The notes under the pieces were generated by a model. It had not been told where the DNA came from, ran no database searches, and worked only from the letters and a program-made list of their open reading frames with translations. A DNA stretch of 6,917 nucleotides from Chitinophagaceae bacterium (GTDB taxonomy: Bacteria > Bacteroidota > Bacteroidia > Chitinophagales > Chitinophagaceae): the NCBI GenBank assembly GCA_947447815.1, contig CANFLJ010000107.1, positions 1-6,917 on the forward strand, written 5' to 3'. A program made the translations under genes and the position numbers. Below are positions 1-6,115 of this stretch, piece after piece (positions within the stretch are counted from its first letter, which is position 1; each line of letters starts with the position of its first letter).

Positions 1-767
1 ACTTTATCATAAATATCTTTATCTCCCATACACATATATCCTATCCTTAAACCAGCAAGTGCAAAGTTCTTAGATAGTCCAGTAATTGTTATTGTTCTTT
101 TCTTAATTTCTTCTGAGATGGATGCGATTGAAATAAAAGAATTATCATAATTAATATCTGCCCATATCTCATCCGAAATGATAATACAATCGTTGGAAAT
201 GGCTAATTCTCCCAGCCAGATTAAATCCTCTTTGGTAACTGTTTTACCCAATGGATTATTCGGATTGCAGATAAAAATTACTTTAGTCTTATTATTTATA
301 ATGCTCAATGCATGTTCTCTGTTGATGCTGCCATCCATTTTATTGAGGGGTGAAGAAAGAACTGTAGCTCCAGCATTTTCTATGGATTTCCTGAATAAAA
401 AATCTACTGGTTCAAATAAGAGTGCAGTATCGCCTTCACTAAGAAAAGCTTCTGCAGCAACATATAGCCCATAAGCAGCAGAATTTACCGGCAATATATA
501 TTCGGGAGAATACAGCACATTTTTTGTGAGTAGATACCACTGTGCAATAGCTTCTCTAAAATCCAGTAACCCTTCAGCAGGGCCATAGGAAAATATTCCA
601 GAACTGATGTACTCATTAATTGCTTCTGTTATAACAGGTGCAACAGGGAAATCTGGATCGGCAGCTGTCAGTGGAATAACATCATGAGGCAAGGTTGCCC
701 AACGATAGTTAAAAGCTCTTTTTCTAAGTATATCCAATTGAATATCCTGTCCCTGAAAGGATGCCAT
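1..767 (-). CDS. PLP-dependent aminotransferase, class I/II (fold type I), C-terminus cut by window edge
   Basis: Cytoplasmic PLP enzyme that should move an amino group between an amino acid and a 2-oxo acid; the substrate cannot be read from sequence. The reading frame stays open from the ATG at 767-765 to the left edge, giving 255 residues of a family usually near 380-400. Visible motifs are the N-terminal LTAADPDFP (residues 33-41), a glycine-containing SYGPAEG stretch (60-66), CNPNNPLG (167-174), SDEIWAD (198-204) with Asp199 expected to bind the PLP pyridine nitrogen, and SKNFALAGLRIGY (232-244) with Lys233 as the Schiff-base lysine and Arg241 as a phosphate-binding residue. The start lies 6 bp after the stop of the monooxygenase gene on the same strand, so the two are probably co-transcribed. 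The opening YRWATLPHDVIPLTAADPDF resembles MalY/PatB-like members, so a C-S lyase activity cannot be excluded. The family call is secure; the specific reaction is unknown. Confidence 0.93.
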   Translation of the reverse strand, partial: MASFQGQDIQLDILRKRAFNYRWATLPHDVIPLTAADPDFPVAPVITEAINEYISSGIFSYGPAEGLLDFREAIAQWYLLTKNVLYSPEYILPVNSAAYGLYVAAEAFLSEGDTALLFEPVDFLFRKSIENAGATVLSSPLNKMDGSINREHALSIINNKTKVIFICNPNNPLGKTVTKEDLIWLGELAISNDCIIISDEIWADINYDNSFISIASISEEIKKRTITITGLSKNFALAGLRIGYMCMGDKDIYDK

Positions 768-773
768 GTTTAA

Positions 774-1862
774 TTATTTAGATAGTTGGATAAATGGAAC
801 TTTAAAGTTGTCGTATTTCTCCGGGTGTATAAATTGATCCAGTAAGTTTCTGCCTTCATATAAATATTCAGCGATTACAGGCTTTCTTTTTTCATTGAAT
901 AATTCAAAAGACTCCTTATTAATAATTAGTTTACTCAGCAAACAAGAATCTTCTAAAGCACTGTTTACACCCTGACTGGTAAACGAAAGTAAAGGGTGAG
1001 CGGCATCTCCCAATAAAACAATATCATTTACATGAAAAGATTCTACAAGATCTACATTAAACAGTGTCCATAAGTACAGTTTACTTGTCTCTGTATTATT
1101 CAAAATGTGGTTATACTCATCTGGTATATGGTTACTTATTTCTTTTACAAAGGCTTTTATTGCTTCCTGATTATTTTCAGGACATTTAACTTTATTTACA
1201 TTCATTTGAATAAACCATAATACGGTATCTGTGTTTCCTGGTATTATGCCAACATTGAATCCACTTTCAGGATCATTAAACTTTATAAATTGATGTTGTA
1301 AAGCAGCAACTGTATTTTTATCTTTATACATACCTACCACTTCTTTGTAGGGCACAAGTTGTTTTGGATGACCTGGGAAAAGGAAATTGCGCAAATCAGA
1401 ATGAAACCCATCAGAGGCTACCACAATATCAAATTCTTCGGTATGACCATCCTGAAAGGTAAGTTTCTTCTTTTTCGATTCCTGGTCTACTTCGATTTCA
1501 ATCAACTTCTTATTGAAGAAAAGCTGTTCTTTATTTAAATTGACTTTTATGGTATTAAGGAAATCCTCCCGGCTAATAGCAAGGCAATCCCCAATATTGG
1601 TTTTAGAAGTATTGCCAGTCGTTTTATGATGCGATACATATTCATCGATCAAAACCCCTTGATCACAAACCTGTTGATGAAGTCCCATTTGTTTGAGGAG
1701 TTTTAGCCCGTTTGCCATAATAAGGAAACCAAGGCCATTGTCGTGTAAACCATCGGAACGTTCAAATAGCTTGAAATCATGTCCTATCTGTGTCAAATTG
1801 TAAGCAAGACTTAATCCTGCAGTACCTCCCCCGATTATCGCAATTGACTTTTTTATTTCCAT
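774..1862 (-). CDS. FAD-dependent monooxygenase (aromatic-ring hydroxylase type, group A flavoprotein)
   Basis: A 362-residue soluble flavoprotein expected to hydroxylate a substrate using NAD(P)H and O2. The N-terminus carries the Rossmann dinucleotide motif GGGTAG (residues 11-16) ending with FER (33-35), where Glu34 should contact the adenosine ribose. ISREDF (96-101) supplies the conserved Arg98. VVASDGFHSDLR (147-158) is the DG motif, with Asp151-Gly152, used for FAD and NAD(P)H. VLLGDAAHP (282-290) is the GD motif, with Asp286 contacting the flavin ribityl chain, followed by SFTSQGVNSALED (293-305) in place of the common P-x-x-GQG segment. Length is normal for a single-domain member; there is no signal peptide or membrane anchor, which separates it from kynurenine 3-monooxygenases with a hydrophobic tail. 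The start at 1862 puts the Rossmann motif at the usual distance from Met1. It is the first gene of a leftward pair with the aminotransferase. Substrate unknown; a tailoring role on an aromatic or amino-acid-derived metabolite is inference. Confidence 0.92.
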   Translation of the reverse strand: MEIKKSIAIIGGGTAGLSLAYNLTQIGHDFKLFERSDGLHDNGLGFLIMANGLKLLKQMGLHQQVCDQGVLIDEYVSHHKTTGNTSKTNIGDCLAISREDFLNTIKVNLNKEQLFFNKKLIEIEVDQESKKKKLTFQDGHTEEFDIVVASDGFHSDLRNFLFPGHPKQLVPYKEVVGMYKDKNTVAALQHQFIKFNDPESGFNVGIIPGNTDTVLWFIQMNVNKVKCPENNQEAIKAFVKEISNHIPDEYNHILNNTETSKLYLWTLFNVDLVESFHVNDIVLLGDAAHPLLSFTSQGVNSALEDSCLLSKLIINKESFELFNEKRKPVIAEYLYEGRNLLDQFIHPEKYDNFKVPFIQLSK

Positions 1863-2017
1863 CAGCTTTATTTAACTTTTATCCATAAATAAGGGCACTT
1901 TTCCATAACATAACTCTGTAAATTTATAATTTTTATGCAAATAGGTATTTTCTGTTATAATATTTCTTCAATCCAAATCCATTATCAACAGGGTGTTTAT
2001 GGGCATTTACCCTACTT

Positions 2018-2066
2018 TGACAATTATATGACATGACAATGACCGTTGTCAGCCAAGATACTGTCA
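2018..2066. promoter_or_regulatory. Candidate operator: cluster of TGACA/TGTCA half-sites with an 18-bp inverted repeat
   Basis: TGACA occurs in forward orientation at 2018-2022, 2029-2033 and 2034-2038, and as TGTCA at 2047-2051 and 2062-2066. The best pair forms TGACAATGACCGTTGTCA (2034-2051), a perfect 6-bp inverted repeat with a 6-bp spacer, typical in size for a dimeric transcription factor. It ends 24 bp before the putative -7 box of hemA, where an activator or repressor could act. The repeats are seen directly; a regulatory role is inferred and no regulator can be named. Confidence 0.45.
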
Positions 2067-2075
2067 GGTATAGGA

Positions 2076-2083
2076 TACTTTTG
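2076..2083 (+). promoter_or_regulatory. Putative Bacteroidota -7 promoter box of the heme operon
   Basis: TACTTTTG matches the Bacteroidota primary sigma-factor consensus TAnnTTTG at all six fixed positions and lies 32 bp before the hemA ATG, implying a short leader of about 25 nt. The matching -33 TTG is not at a normal distance: the nearest upstream TTG (2046-2048) is 27 bp away, against about 17-23 bp usually. This promoter may therefore depend on an activator, or the box may be a chance match. Confidence 0.45.
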
Positions 2084-2115
2084 CGTCTGACTAATTCAAA
2101 GGAATAAAAAGAACA

Positions 2116-3342
2116 ATGATGCAGGTTCCCCAATTTTATGTTATAGGAATAAATTATCGAAAAACTGACACGGCTGTCAGGGGGAATTTTGCCATTAATA
2201 GCGATCAGCATATCACTATTCTTCAGCAAGCTAAAGAACTTGGAATTAAAGAACTCTTCGTATTAAGTACTTGTAACAGAACAGAATTATATAGCTTAGC
2301 GCCTGATGCCGACACCCTTATTCGCATCTTATGTTCTCAAACTGAAGGCGACGAACAAACTTTCCGTCAATTATGCTACATTAAATCTGGAATAGCTGCT
2401 ATAGAACATATGTTTTCTGTAGGTGCAGGACTAGATTCTCAAATACTGGGTGACTACGAGATAGTAGGCCAAATGAAAATTGCTGCTAAGTTCGCAAAGG
2501 GTCAGCATATGATTGGCTGTTTTATAGAGAGATTGCTGAATACTGTTTTACAGGCTTCAAAGTTGATTAAGAACGAAACTGCACTTAGCAATGGAACAGT
2601 TTCTGTGTCTTTTGCAGCTATTCAGTTTATCAAAGAACACCTTTCTATTGCTGATAATGCTAAAATCGTTTTGATAGGTACAGGTAAAATAGGAAGTAAT
2701 ACCTGCAAGAATCTGATTGATTATGTAGATTCTAAACAAATTACGGTTATCAACAGAACGGATGAAAAAGCATTGCAGTTATCTAAATTGCACAATATTA
2801 GTTTTGCATCTTATGCTGATTATAAAGCTAAAGTGGCAGAGGCTGATGTTGTAATAGTAGCTACCAATTCAGATAAACCAATCATTAATAAGAATGATTT
2901 GACTGGCAATAAACAAATATTAGTTGATCTTTCTATCCCTAATAATATAGACCCTAATGTTGCCGAACTAGCGAATATTGTTTTAGCAAATGTGGATGAT
3001 CTTGCTAAGATTAATGATGAGACTTTAAAAATGAGAATGGCTGAAGTACCTAAAGCTCTTGCAATAATAGATACCCACAAAGAAGAATTTCTGGATTGGA
3101 ACGCCATGAGAAAACACGTTCCGTTATTAAAAGCAGTAAAGCAAAAACTGATGGATATGCATAACTGTCAGATGTTTTTATCTTCTTTATGTTGTCAGAG
3201 TTCAACTTCTGCATTGACAGTAAAACAAGATGCTATTCAGAAAGTAGTTAACAATGTAGCTGTAAAAATGAAGCAACAAACACAACCTGGTTGCCATTAT
3301 ATTCAAGCTATTCACGATTACATTTCAGCTGCACAAAACTAA
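2116..3342 (+). CDS. hemA: Glutamyl-tRNA reductase (HemA)
   Basis: Reduces glutamyl-tRNA(Glu) with NADPH to glutamate-1-semialdehyde, the first committed step of the C5 route to 5-aminolevulinate, in the cytoplasm. The 408-residue length fits the family (about 400-430). The catalytic domain has STCNRTELY (residues 51-59), where Cys53 is the nucleophile that forms the thioester, and VGAGLDSQILGDYEIVGQ (102-119), a family signature. The NADPH domain follows, with VLIGTGKIG (185-193) as the nucleotide loop and INRT (212-215) at the end of the second strand, then a helical dimerisation domain from about 320. Two ATGs stand in tandem (2116 and 2119); AAAGGA at 2098-2103 is the only Shine-Dalgarno-like stretch and does not decide between them. 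The C-terminal domain has four cysteines (351, 359, 360, 393), which I do not recognise as a family feature. It heads the heme operon, and its stop shares one base with the hemC start. Confidence 0.98.
   Translation: MMQVPQFYVIGINYRKTDTAVRGNFAINSDQHITILQQAKELGIKELFVLSTCNRTELYSLAPDADTLIRILCSQTEGDEQTFRQLCYIKSGIAAIEHMFSVGAGLDSQILGDYEIVGQMKIAAKFAKGQHMIGCFIERLLNTVLQASKLIKNETALSNGTVSVSFAAIQFIKEHLSIADNAKIVLIGTGKIGSNTCKNLIDYVDSKQITVINRTDEKALQLSKLHNISFASYADYKAKVAEADVVIVATNSDKPIINKNDLTGNKQILVDLSIPNNIDPNVAELANIVLANVDDLAKINDETLKMRMAEVPKALAIIDTHKEEFLDWNAMRKHVPLLKAVKQKLMDMHNCQMFLSSLCCQSSTSALTVKQDAIQKVVNNVAVKMKQQTQPGCHYIQAIHDYISAAQN
2165..2180. repeat. Inverted repeat CTGACA-CGGC-TGTCAG inside the hemA 5' coding region
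   Basis: CTGACA at 2165-2170 and TGTCAG at 2175-2180 form a perfect 6-bp inverted repeat with a 4-bp loop, within codons 17-22 of hemA. It uses the same TGACA/TGTCA core as the upstream cluster but with a shorter spacer. It could be a downstream operator, an RNA hairpin about 50 nt into the gene, or chance. Confidence 0.4.
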
Positions 3343-4271
3343 TGAAAACATTAAAAATAGGCACACGCGAAAGCCAGCTGGCAGTGTGGCAAGCTAAAAG
3401 AGTTCAAAAACTTCTGGCTGATAACCATATTGAAAGTGAATTGGTACTGATAAAAAGCGAAGGGGATATCGATCTGGTAACGCCTTTATATGCTTTAGGT
3501 GTTCAAGGTGTTTTTACCCGAACTCTGGATGCAGCTTTACTTAGTGGCAGAATAGATATCGCTGTTCATTCTATGAAAGATGTTCCTACACAACTGGCCG
3601 TTGGCATTAGCCAGGCTGCTGTACTGGAAAGAGCAAACTATAGGGATTTGCTGGTTTTGAACAAGAACAGAAAAGAAACTGATAACATTCAATTGTCTGA
3701 TGAAATAATTACGATAGCTACCAGTAGTGTTCGTAGAAAAGCACAGTGGATGAATCGTTACCCTCATCATCTAATTGATAATATTAGAGGGAATGTAAAT
3801 ACAAGGCTTAATAAGGTAGCAGAAAGTAATTGGTATGGAGCCATCTTTGCTGCTGCAGGACTGGAAAGAATAGAACTTCGTCCTGAAGACGCTATCGAAC
3901 TTGACTGGATGCTGCCCGCTCCTGCTCAGGGTGCAATCATGATTGTTTGTAGAGAAGAGGATAACGAATCTAAAACAATCTGTGGTCAGTTAAACCACTT
4001 GTCTACCGAAATATGTACTAAAATTGAAAGAGATTTTTTAAAGACTTTAATGGGAGGATGTTCTACACCCATCAGTGCATTGGCTGAAATAAAAAATGAA
4101 GACCTTTATTTTACTGGTAATATATTTTCTCTTGATGGAAAAGAGAAAAAGGAAATTTCTTTATCCGTAATGCACACCAGTGATGCTAAAAATATTGGGG
4201 TAAGAGCAGCAGAACAATTACTACAGGAAGGTGCAAATAAAATAGTGGAGAGCATTAGAAATGCAAACTAA
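3342..4271 (+). CDS. hemC: Hydroxymethylbilane synthase / porphobilinogen deaminase (HemC)
   Basis: Joins four porphobilinogen molecules into the linear tetrapyrrole hydroxymethylbilane in the cytoplasm. The start is the ATG at 3342, overlapping the hemA stop (TAATG). The frame is open further upstream to another ATG at 3291, but that would add 17 residues lying in hemA, and KIGTRESQLA (residues 5-14) belongs at the N-terminus of the family. This gives 309 residues, the normal length. Key residues: HSMKDVPT (76-83) with catalytic Asp80; SSVRR (128-132) and IRGNVNTRL (148-156) with substrate-binding arginines; APAQGA (193-198); and GGCSTP (238-243) with Cys240, which carries the dipyrromethane cofactor. 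In the active-site loop, LGVQGVF (52-58) stands where E. coli has VGGKGLF, so Lys59 of E. coli is replaced by Gln55 and Lys55 by Ala51. Translational coupling to hemA and hemD is likely. Confidence 0.98.
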   Translation: MKTLKIGTRESQLAVWQAKRVQKLLADNHIESELVLIKSEGDIDLVTPLYALGVQGVFTRTLDAALLSGRIDIAVHSMKDVPTQLAVGISQAAVLERANYRDLLVLNKNRKETDNIQLSDEIITIATSSVRRKAQWMNRYPHHLIDNIRGNVNTRLNKVAESNWYGAIFAAAGLERIELRPEDAIELDWMLPAPAQGAIMIVCREEDNESKTICGQLNHLSTEICTKIERDFLKTLMGGCSTPISALAEIKNEDLYFTGNIFSLDGKEKKEISLSVMHTSDAKNIGVRAAEQLLQEGANKIVESIRNAN

Positions 4272-4959
4272 TTACCCTCAGATTCTGTGCACCAGATTAC
4301 TGGACAGCTCCCTCACAGAAAAGCTGCCATCCCAGAATATTGCCCTTGATTGTATTTCTTTTATTGATATTAAAGTAGATAAATCAATTGCACTTGCCGA
4401 TAAGATTCAGGCTTTAGCTACTGAAAAAGTCAAAGTAATATTTACCAGCAGCAATGCAGTAGAAGCGGTGGATGCACATTTGATATCGCCTCCAGACTGG
4501 GAGATATACTGTATTGGGGGAAAGACTAAAGAAACAATTGAAGAAAAGTTTGGCTTCAACTCTATCAAAGGGTTTGCTGATTCGGCTAAAGAACTGGCTA
4601 AACTAATTGTAAAGCAAAACTTTGCATCTACTATTTACTTCTTTTCGGGGAATAAGAGAATGAATCATCTGCCTGAAATTCTGGCGGATAATTTGTTTGA
4701 TTTAAAAGAGATCGTTGTTTATACAACCGAATCTGCAACACATACTATTGATAAAGAGTATGATGGAATTATGTTTTTTAGTCCGAGTGCAGTGAATAGT
4801 TTTTTTGAGGTAAACAAAATAAAGGATTCAGTTGTTCTTTTCGCAATTGGTGATACAACCGCTAATGCTATTGCTGATAAAACAGAAAATGAAATAATTA
4901 TTGGCAGAAAACCAGATGCAGAATTATTATTGCAAAAAGTAGTAGAAAGATTTACATAG
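4261..4959 (+). CDS. hemD: Uroporphyrinogen-III synthase (HemD)
   Basis: Cyclises hydroxymethylbilane with inversion of ring D to give uroporphyrinogen III, in the cytoplasm. The family is weakly conserved, but the 232-residue protein (usual 230-260) shows its landmarks in order: IFTSSNAVEAV (residues 60-70), the glycine-containing YCIGGKTKETIE (83-94), FFSGNKRMNHLPEIL (127-141), VVYTTE (152-157), the second-domain counterpart MFFSPSAVNSFF (171-182), FAIGDTTANAI (194-204) and the C-terminal KPDAELLL (217-224). The paired SSNAV and SPSAV segments reflect the two similar lobes of the fold. The ATG at 4261 lies inside the end of hemC, with an 11-bp overlap, which points to coupled translation; position right after hemC supports the call. 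Its stop is followed by the heptamer repeat region before hemE. Confidence 0.95.
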   Translation: MQTNYPQILCTRLLDSSLTEKLPSQNIALDCISFIDIKVDKSIALADKIQALATEKVKVIFTSSNAVEAVDAHLISPPDWEIYCIGGKTKETIEEKFGFNSIKGFADSAKELAKLIVKQNFASTIYFFSGNKRMNHLPEILADNLFDLKEIVVYTTESATHTIDKEYDGIMFFSPSAVNSFFEVNKIKDSVVLFAIGDTTANAIADKTENEIIIGRKPDAELLLQKVVERFT

Positions 4960-4973
4960 TGATACAAGATTTT

Positions 4974-5024
4974 TGTTACCAGTTACTAGTAACCGGTAAC
5001 CAGTAACTAGTAACAGTAATTACT
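4974..5024. repeat. Tandem heptamer repeat (AGTAACY type) forming an imperfect palindrome between hemD and hemE
   Basis: Six consecutive heptamers run from 4974 to 5015: TGTTACC, AGTTACT, AGTAACC, GGTAACC, AGTAACT, AGTAACA. The first two carry GTTAC, the reverse complement of the GTAAC in the rest, so 4975-5014 folds on itself around CCGG (4993-4996) with 17 of 20 positions paired. It contains the perfect palindromes GTTACTAGTAAC (4982-4993) and AGTAATTACT (5015-5024). No U-run follows, so it does not look like an intrinsic terminator. It fills most of the only sizeable gap inside hemA-hemE and may alter hemE transcript level or stability; that role is inference. Confidence 0.8.
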
Positions 5025-5047
5025 TAAAAACATAAAACGTAAACATA

Positions 5048-6076
5048 ATGTCAGCTTTAAAGAACGATTTATTACTAAGAACGCTAAGAGGAGAAGAGGT
5101 AGAAAGATCGCCAGTGTGGATGATGCGTCAGGCAGGTAGATACTTACCAGAGTACATGGTATTGAGAAGAAAATATGGCTTCTTTGAAAGATGTCAGACA
5201 CCTGCACTTGCTTGTGAAATAACAGTACAGCCAGTAGACATAGTAGGAGTAGATGCGGCTATATTATTCTCTGATATTCTGGTGGTACCTCAGGCAATGG
5301 GACTAGAAGTACAAATGGTAGAATCTAAAGGGCCATTGTTGCCAGATCCAATTAAAATAGATAGTGATTTAAACAGAATCAGAGTCCCTGATGTAAATGA
5401 AACTTTAGGCTATGTATTTGATGCTATCAAACTTATAAAACAAGAATTAAATGGCCGAGTGCCATTGATTGGTTTTGCAGGTGCTCCATGGACAATCCTT
5501 TGTTATATGGTGCAAGGAAAAGGCAGTAAAACATTCGATGAGGCCAAGGCTGTTTGTTATACACAGCCACAATTAGCACATCAGTTATTACAAATGATTA
5601 CTGATACTACTATAGCCTATCTAAAAGGACAGGTAGCTGCAGGTGCTGATACTATTCAGGTGTTTGATAGCTGGGGAGGATTATTAAGTCCGCATGATTT
5701 TGAAAATATTTCTTTGAAATATATCCGTCAGATTGTAGCTGCTTTAAAAGACGATGTGCCTGTTATTGTTTTTGCAAAAGGAGCCTGGCATTCTTTGAAG
5801 GAAATGGCTGATACTGGTGCTGCAGGTCTAGGTATTGATTGGTGTATTAAGCCTGAACTGGCAAGACAATTTGCTGGAGACAACGTAACCCTTCAGGGCA
5901 ACTTTGATCCTGCTAAACTATTATCACCAATACCGGTAATACAACAGGAAGTTAAGACAATGATTAAAGCATTTGGAACTAAAAGATACGTAGCTAATCT
6001 GGGTCATGGGATATTGCCAAACGTTCCGGTAGATCATGCCCGAGCATTTGTAGATACGGTAAAGGAGTTTAGTTAA
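5048..6076 (+). CDS. hemE: Uroporphyrinogen decarboxylase (HemE)
   Basis: Removes four acetate carboxyl groups from uroporphyrinogen III to give coproporphyrinogen III, in the cytoplasm and without a cofactor. The 342-residue length is typical for this TIM-barrel dimer. Signatures visible: PVWMMRQAGRYLPEY (residues 22-36) with Arg27 and Arg31 for substrate carboxylates; LFSDIL (73-78) with Asp76, the residue that contacts the pyrrole nitrogens; GFAGAPWT (142-149); Tyr153; AGADTIQVFDSWGG (198-211) with Ser208; and NLGHGILP (317-324) with His320. By order these match Arg37, Asp86, Tyr164, Ser219 and His339 of the human enzyme. No Shine-Dalgarno sequence is present; the leader before ATG is A-rich (AAAACGTAAA at 5034-5043), as is common in Bacteroidota. 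It is the fourth heme gene of the operon, separated from hemD by the repeat region, and is followed 39 bp later by the DUF6526 gene. Confidence 0.98.
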   Translation: MSALKNDLLLRTLRGEEVERSPVWMMRQAGRYLPEYMVLRRKYGFFERCQTPALACEITVQPVDIVGVDAAILFSDILVVPQAMGLEVQMVESKGPLLPDPIKIDSDLNRIRVPDVNETLGYVFDAIKLIKQELNGRVPLIGFAGAPWTILCYMVQGKGSKTFDEAKAVCYTQPQLAHQLLQMITDTTIAYLKGQVAAGADTIQVFDSWGGLLSPHDFENISLKYIRQIVAALKDDVPVIVFAKGAWHSLKEMADTGAAGLGIDWCIKPELARQFAGDNVTLQGNFDPAKLLSPIPVIQQEVKTMIKAFGTKRYVANLGHGILPNVPVDHARAFVDTVKEFS

Positions 6077-6115
6077 TAAGTACGAATTTTAGTATTAAAT
6101 CTCATAAATAAATAT

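Larger units (their letters stand above)
1863..2115. other. Divergent intergenic region between the monooxygenase and hemA
   Basis: This 253-bp gap separates the leftward monooxygenase operon from the rightward heme operon, so it must hold both promoters. The left half (about 1863-1980) is very AT-rich and I see no convincing CAAAnnTA (minus-strand -7) element in it. The closest match is CAATTATA at 2021-2028, one base off the consensus. The right half contains the TGACA/TGTCA half-site cluster and the TACTTTTG box listed separately. I see no ORF with family features here. Confidence 0.7.

Noticed and set aside
178..474. 98-codon plus-strand open frame
   Set aside because: It lies entirely opposite the aminotransferase, whose PLP motifs are clear, and its translation shows no family features.
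1991..2012. GGGT...ACCC as a hairpin or terminator
   Set aside because: Only four clean base pairs with a large loop and no T-run; too weak to call.
2017..2022. TTGACA as an E. coli-type -35 box
   Set aside because: No TATAAT-like -10 follows at 16-18 bp, and the host looks like Bacteroidota, which uses a different consensus; it is better explained as one of the TGACA half-sites.
1933..2229. 98-codon minus-strand open frame across the hemA promoter region
   Set aside because: It runs over the regulatory repeats and the 5' end of hemA on the other strand, with no recognisable domain.
2557..3107. Minus-strand open frames opposite hemA (2557-2739 and 2820-3107)
   Set aside because: Both are antisense to conserved GluTR coding sequence and have no recognisable domain.
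3291..3341. Longer start for hemC at 3291
   Set aside because: The added 17 residues are encoded by the hemA tail in another frame, and the conserved HemC N-terminus begins right after the ATG at 3342.
3537..3770. Minus-strand open frame opposite hemC
   Set aside because: Antisense shadow of the conserved region with the catalytic Asp and arginine motifs.
4974..5024. Heptamer array as a CRISPR or intrinsic terminator
   Set aside because: Units are 7 bp without spacers, so it is not a CRISPR; no T-run follows the hairpin, so it is not a standard terminator.
4719..5207. Minus-strand open frames around the hemD-hemE junction (4719-4967 and 5007-5207)
   Set aside because: They are antisense to hemD and hemE; the hydrophobic look of the first comes from reading AT-rich coding DNA in reverse.
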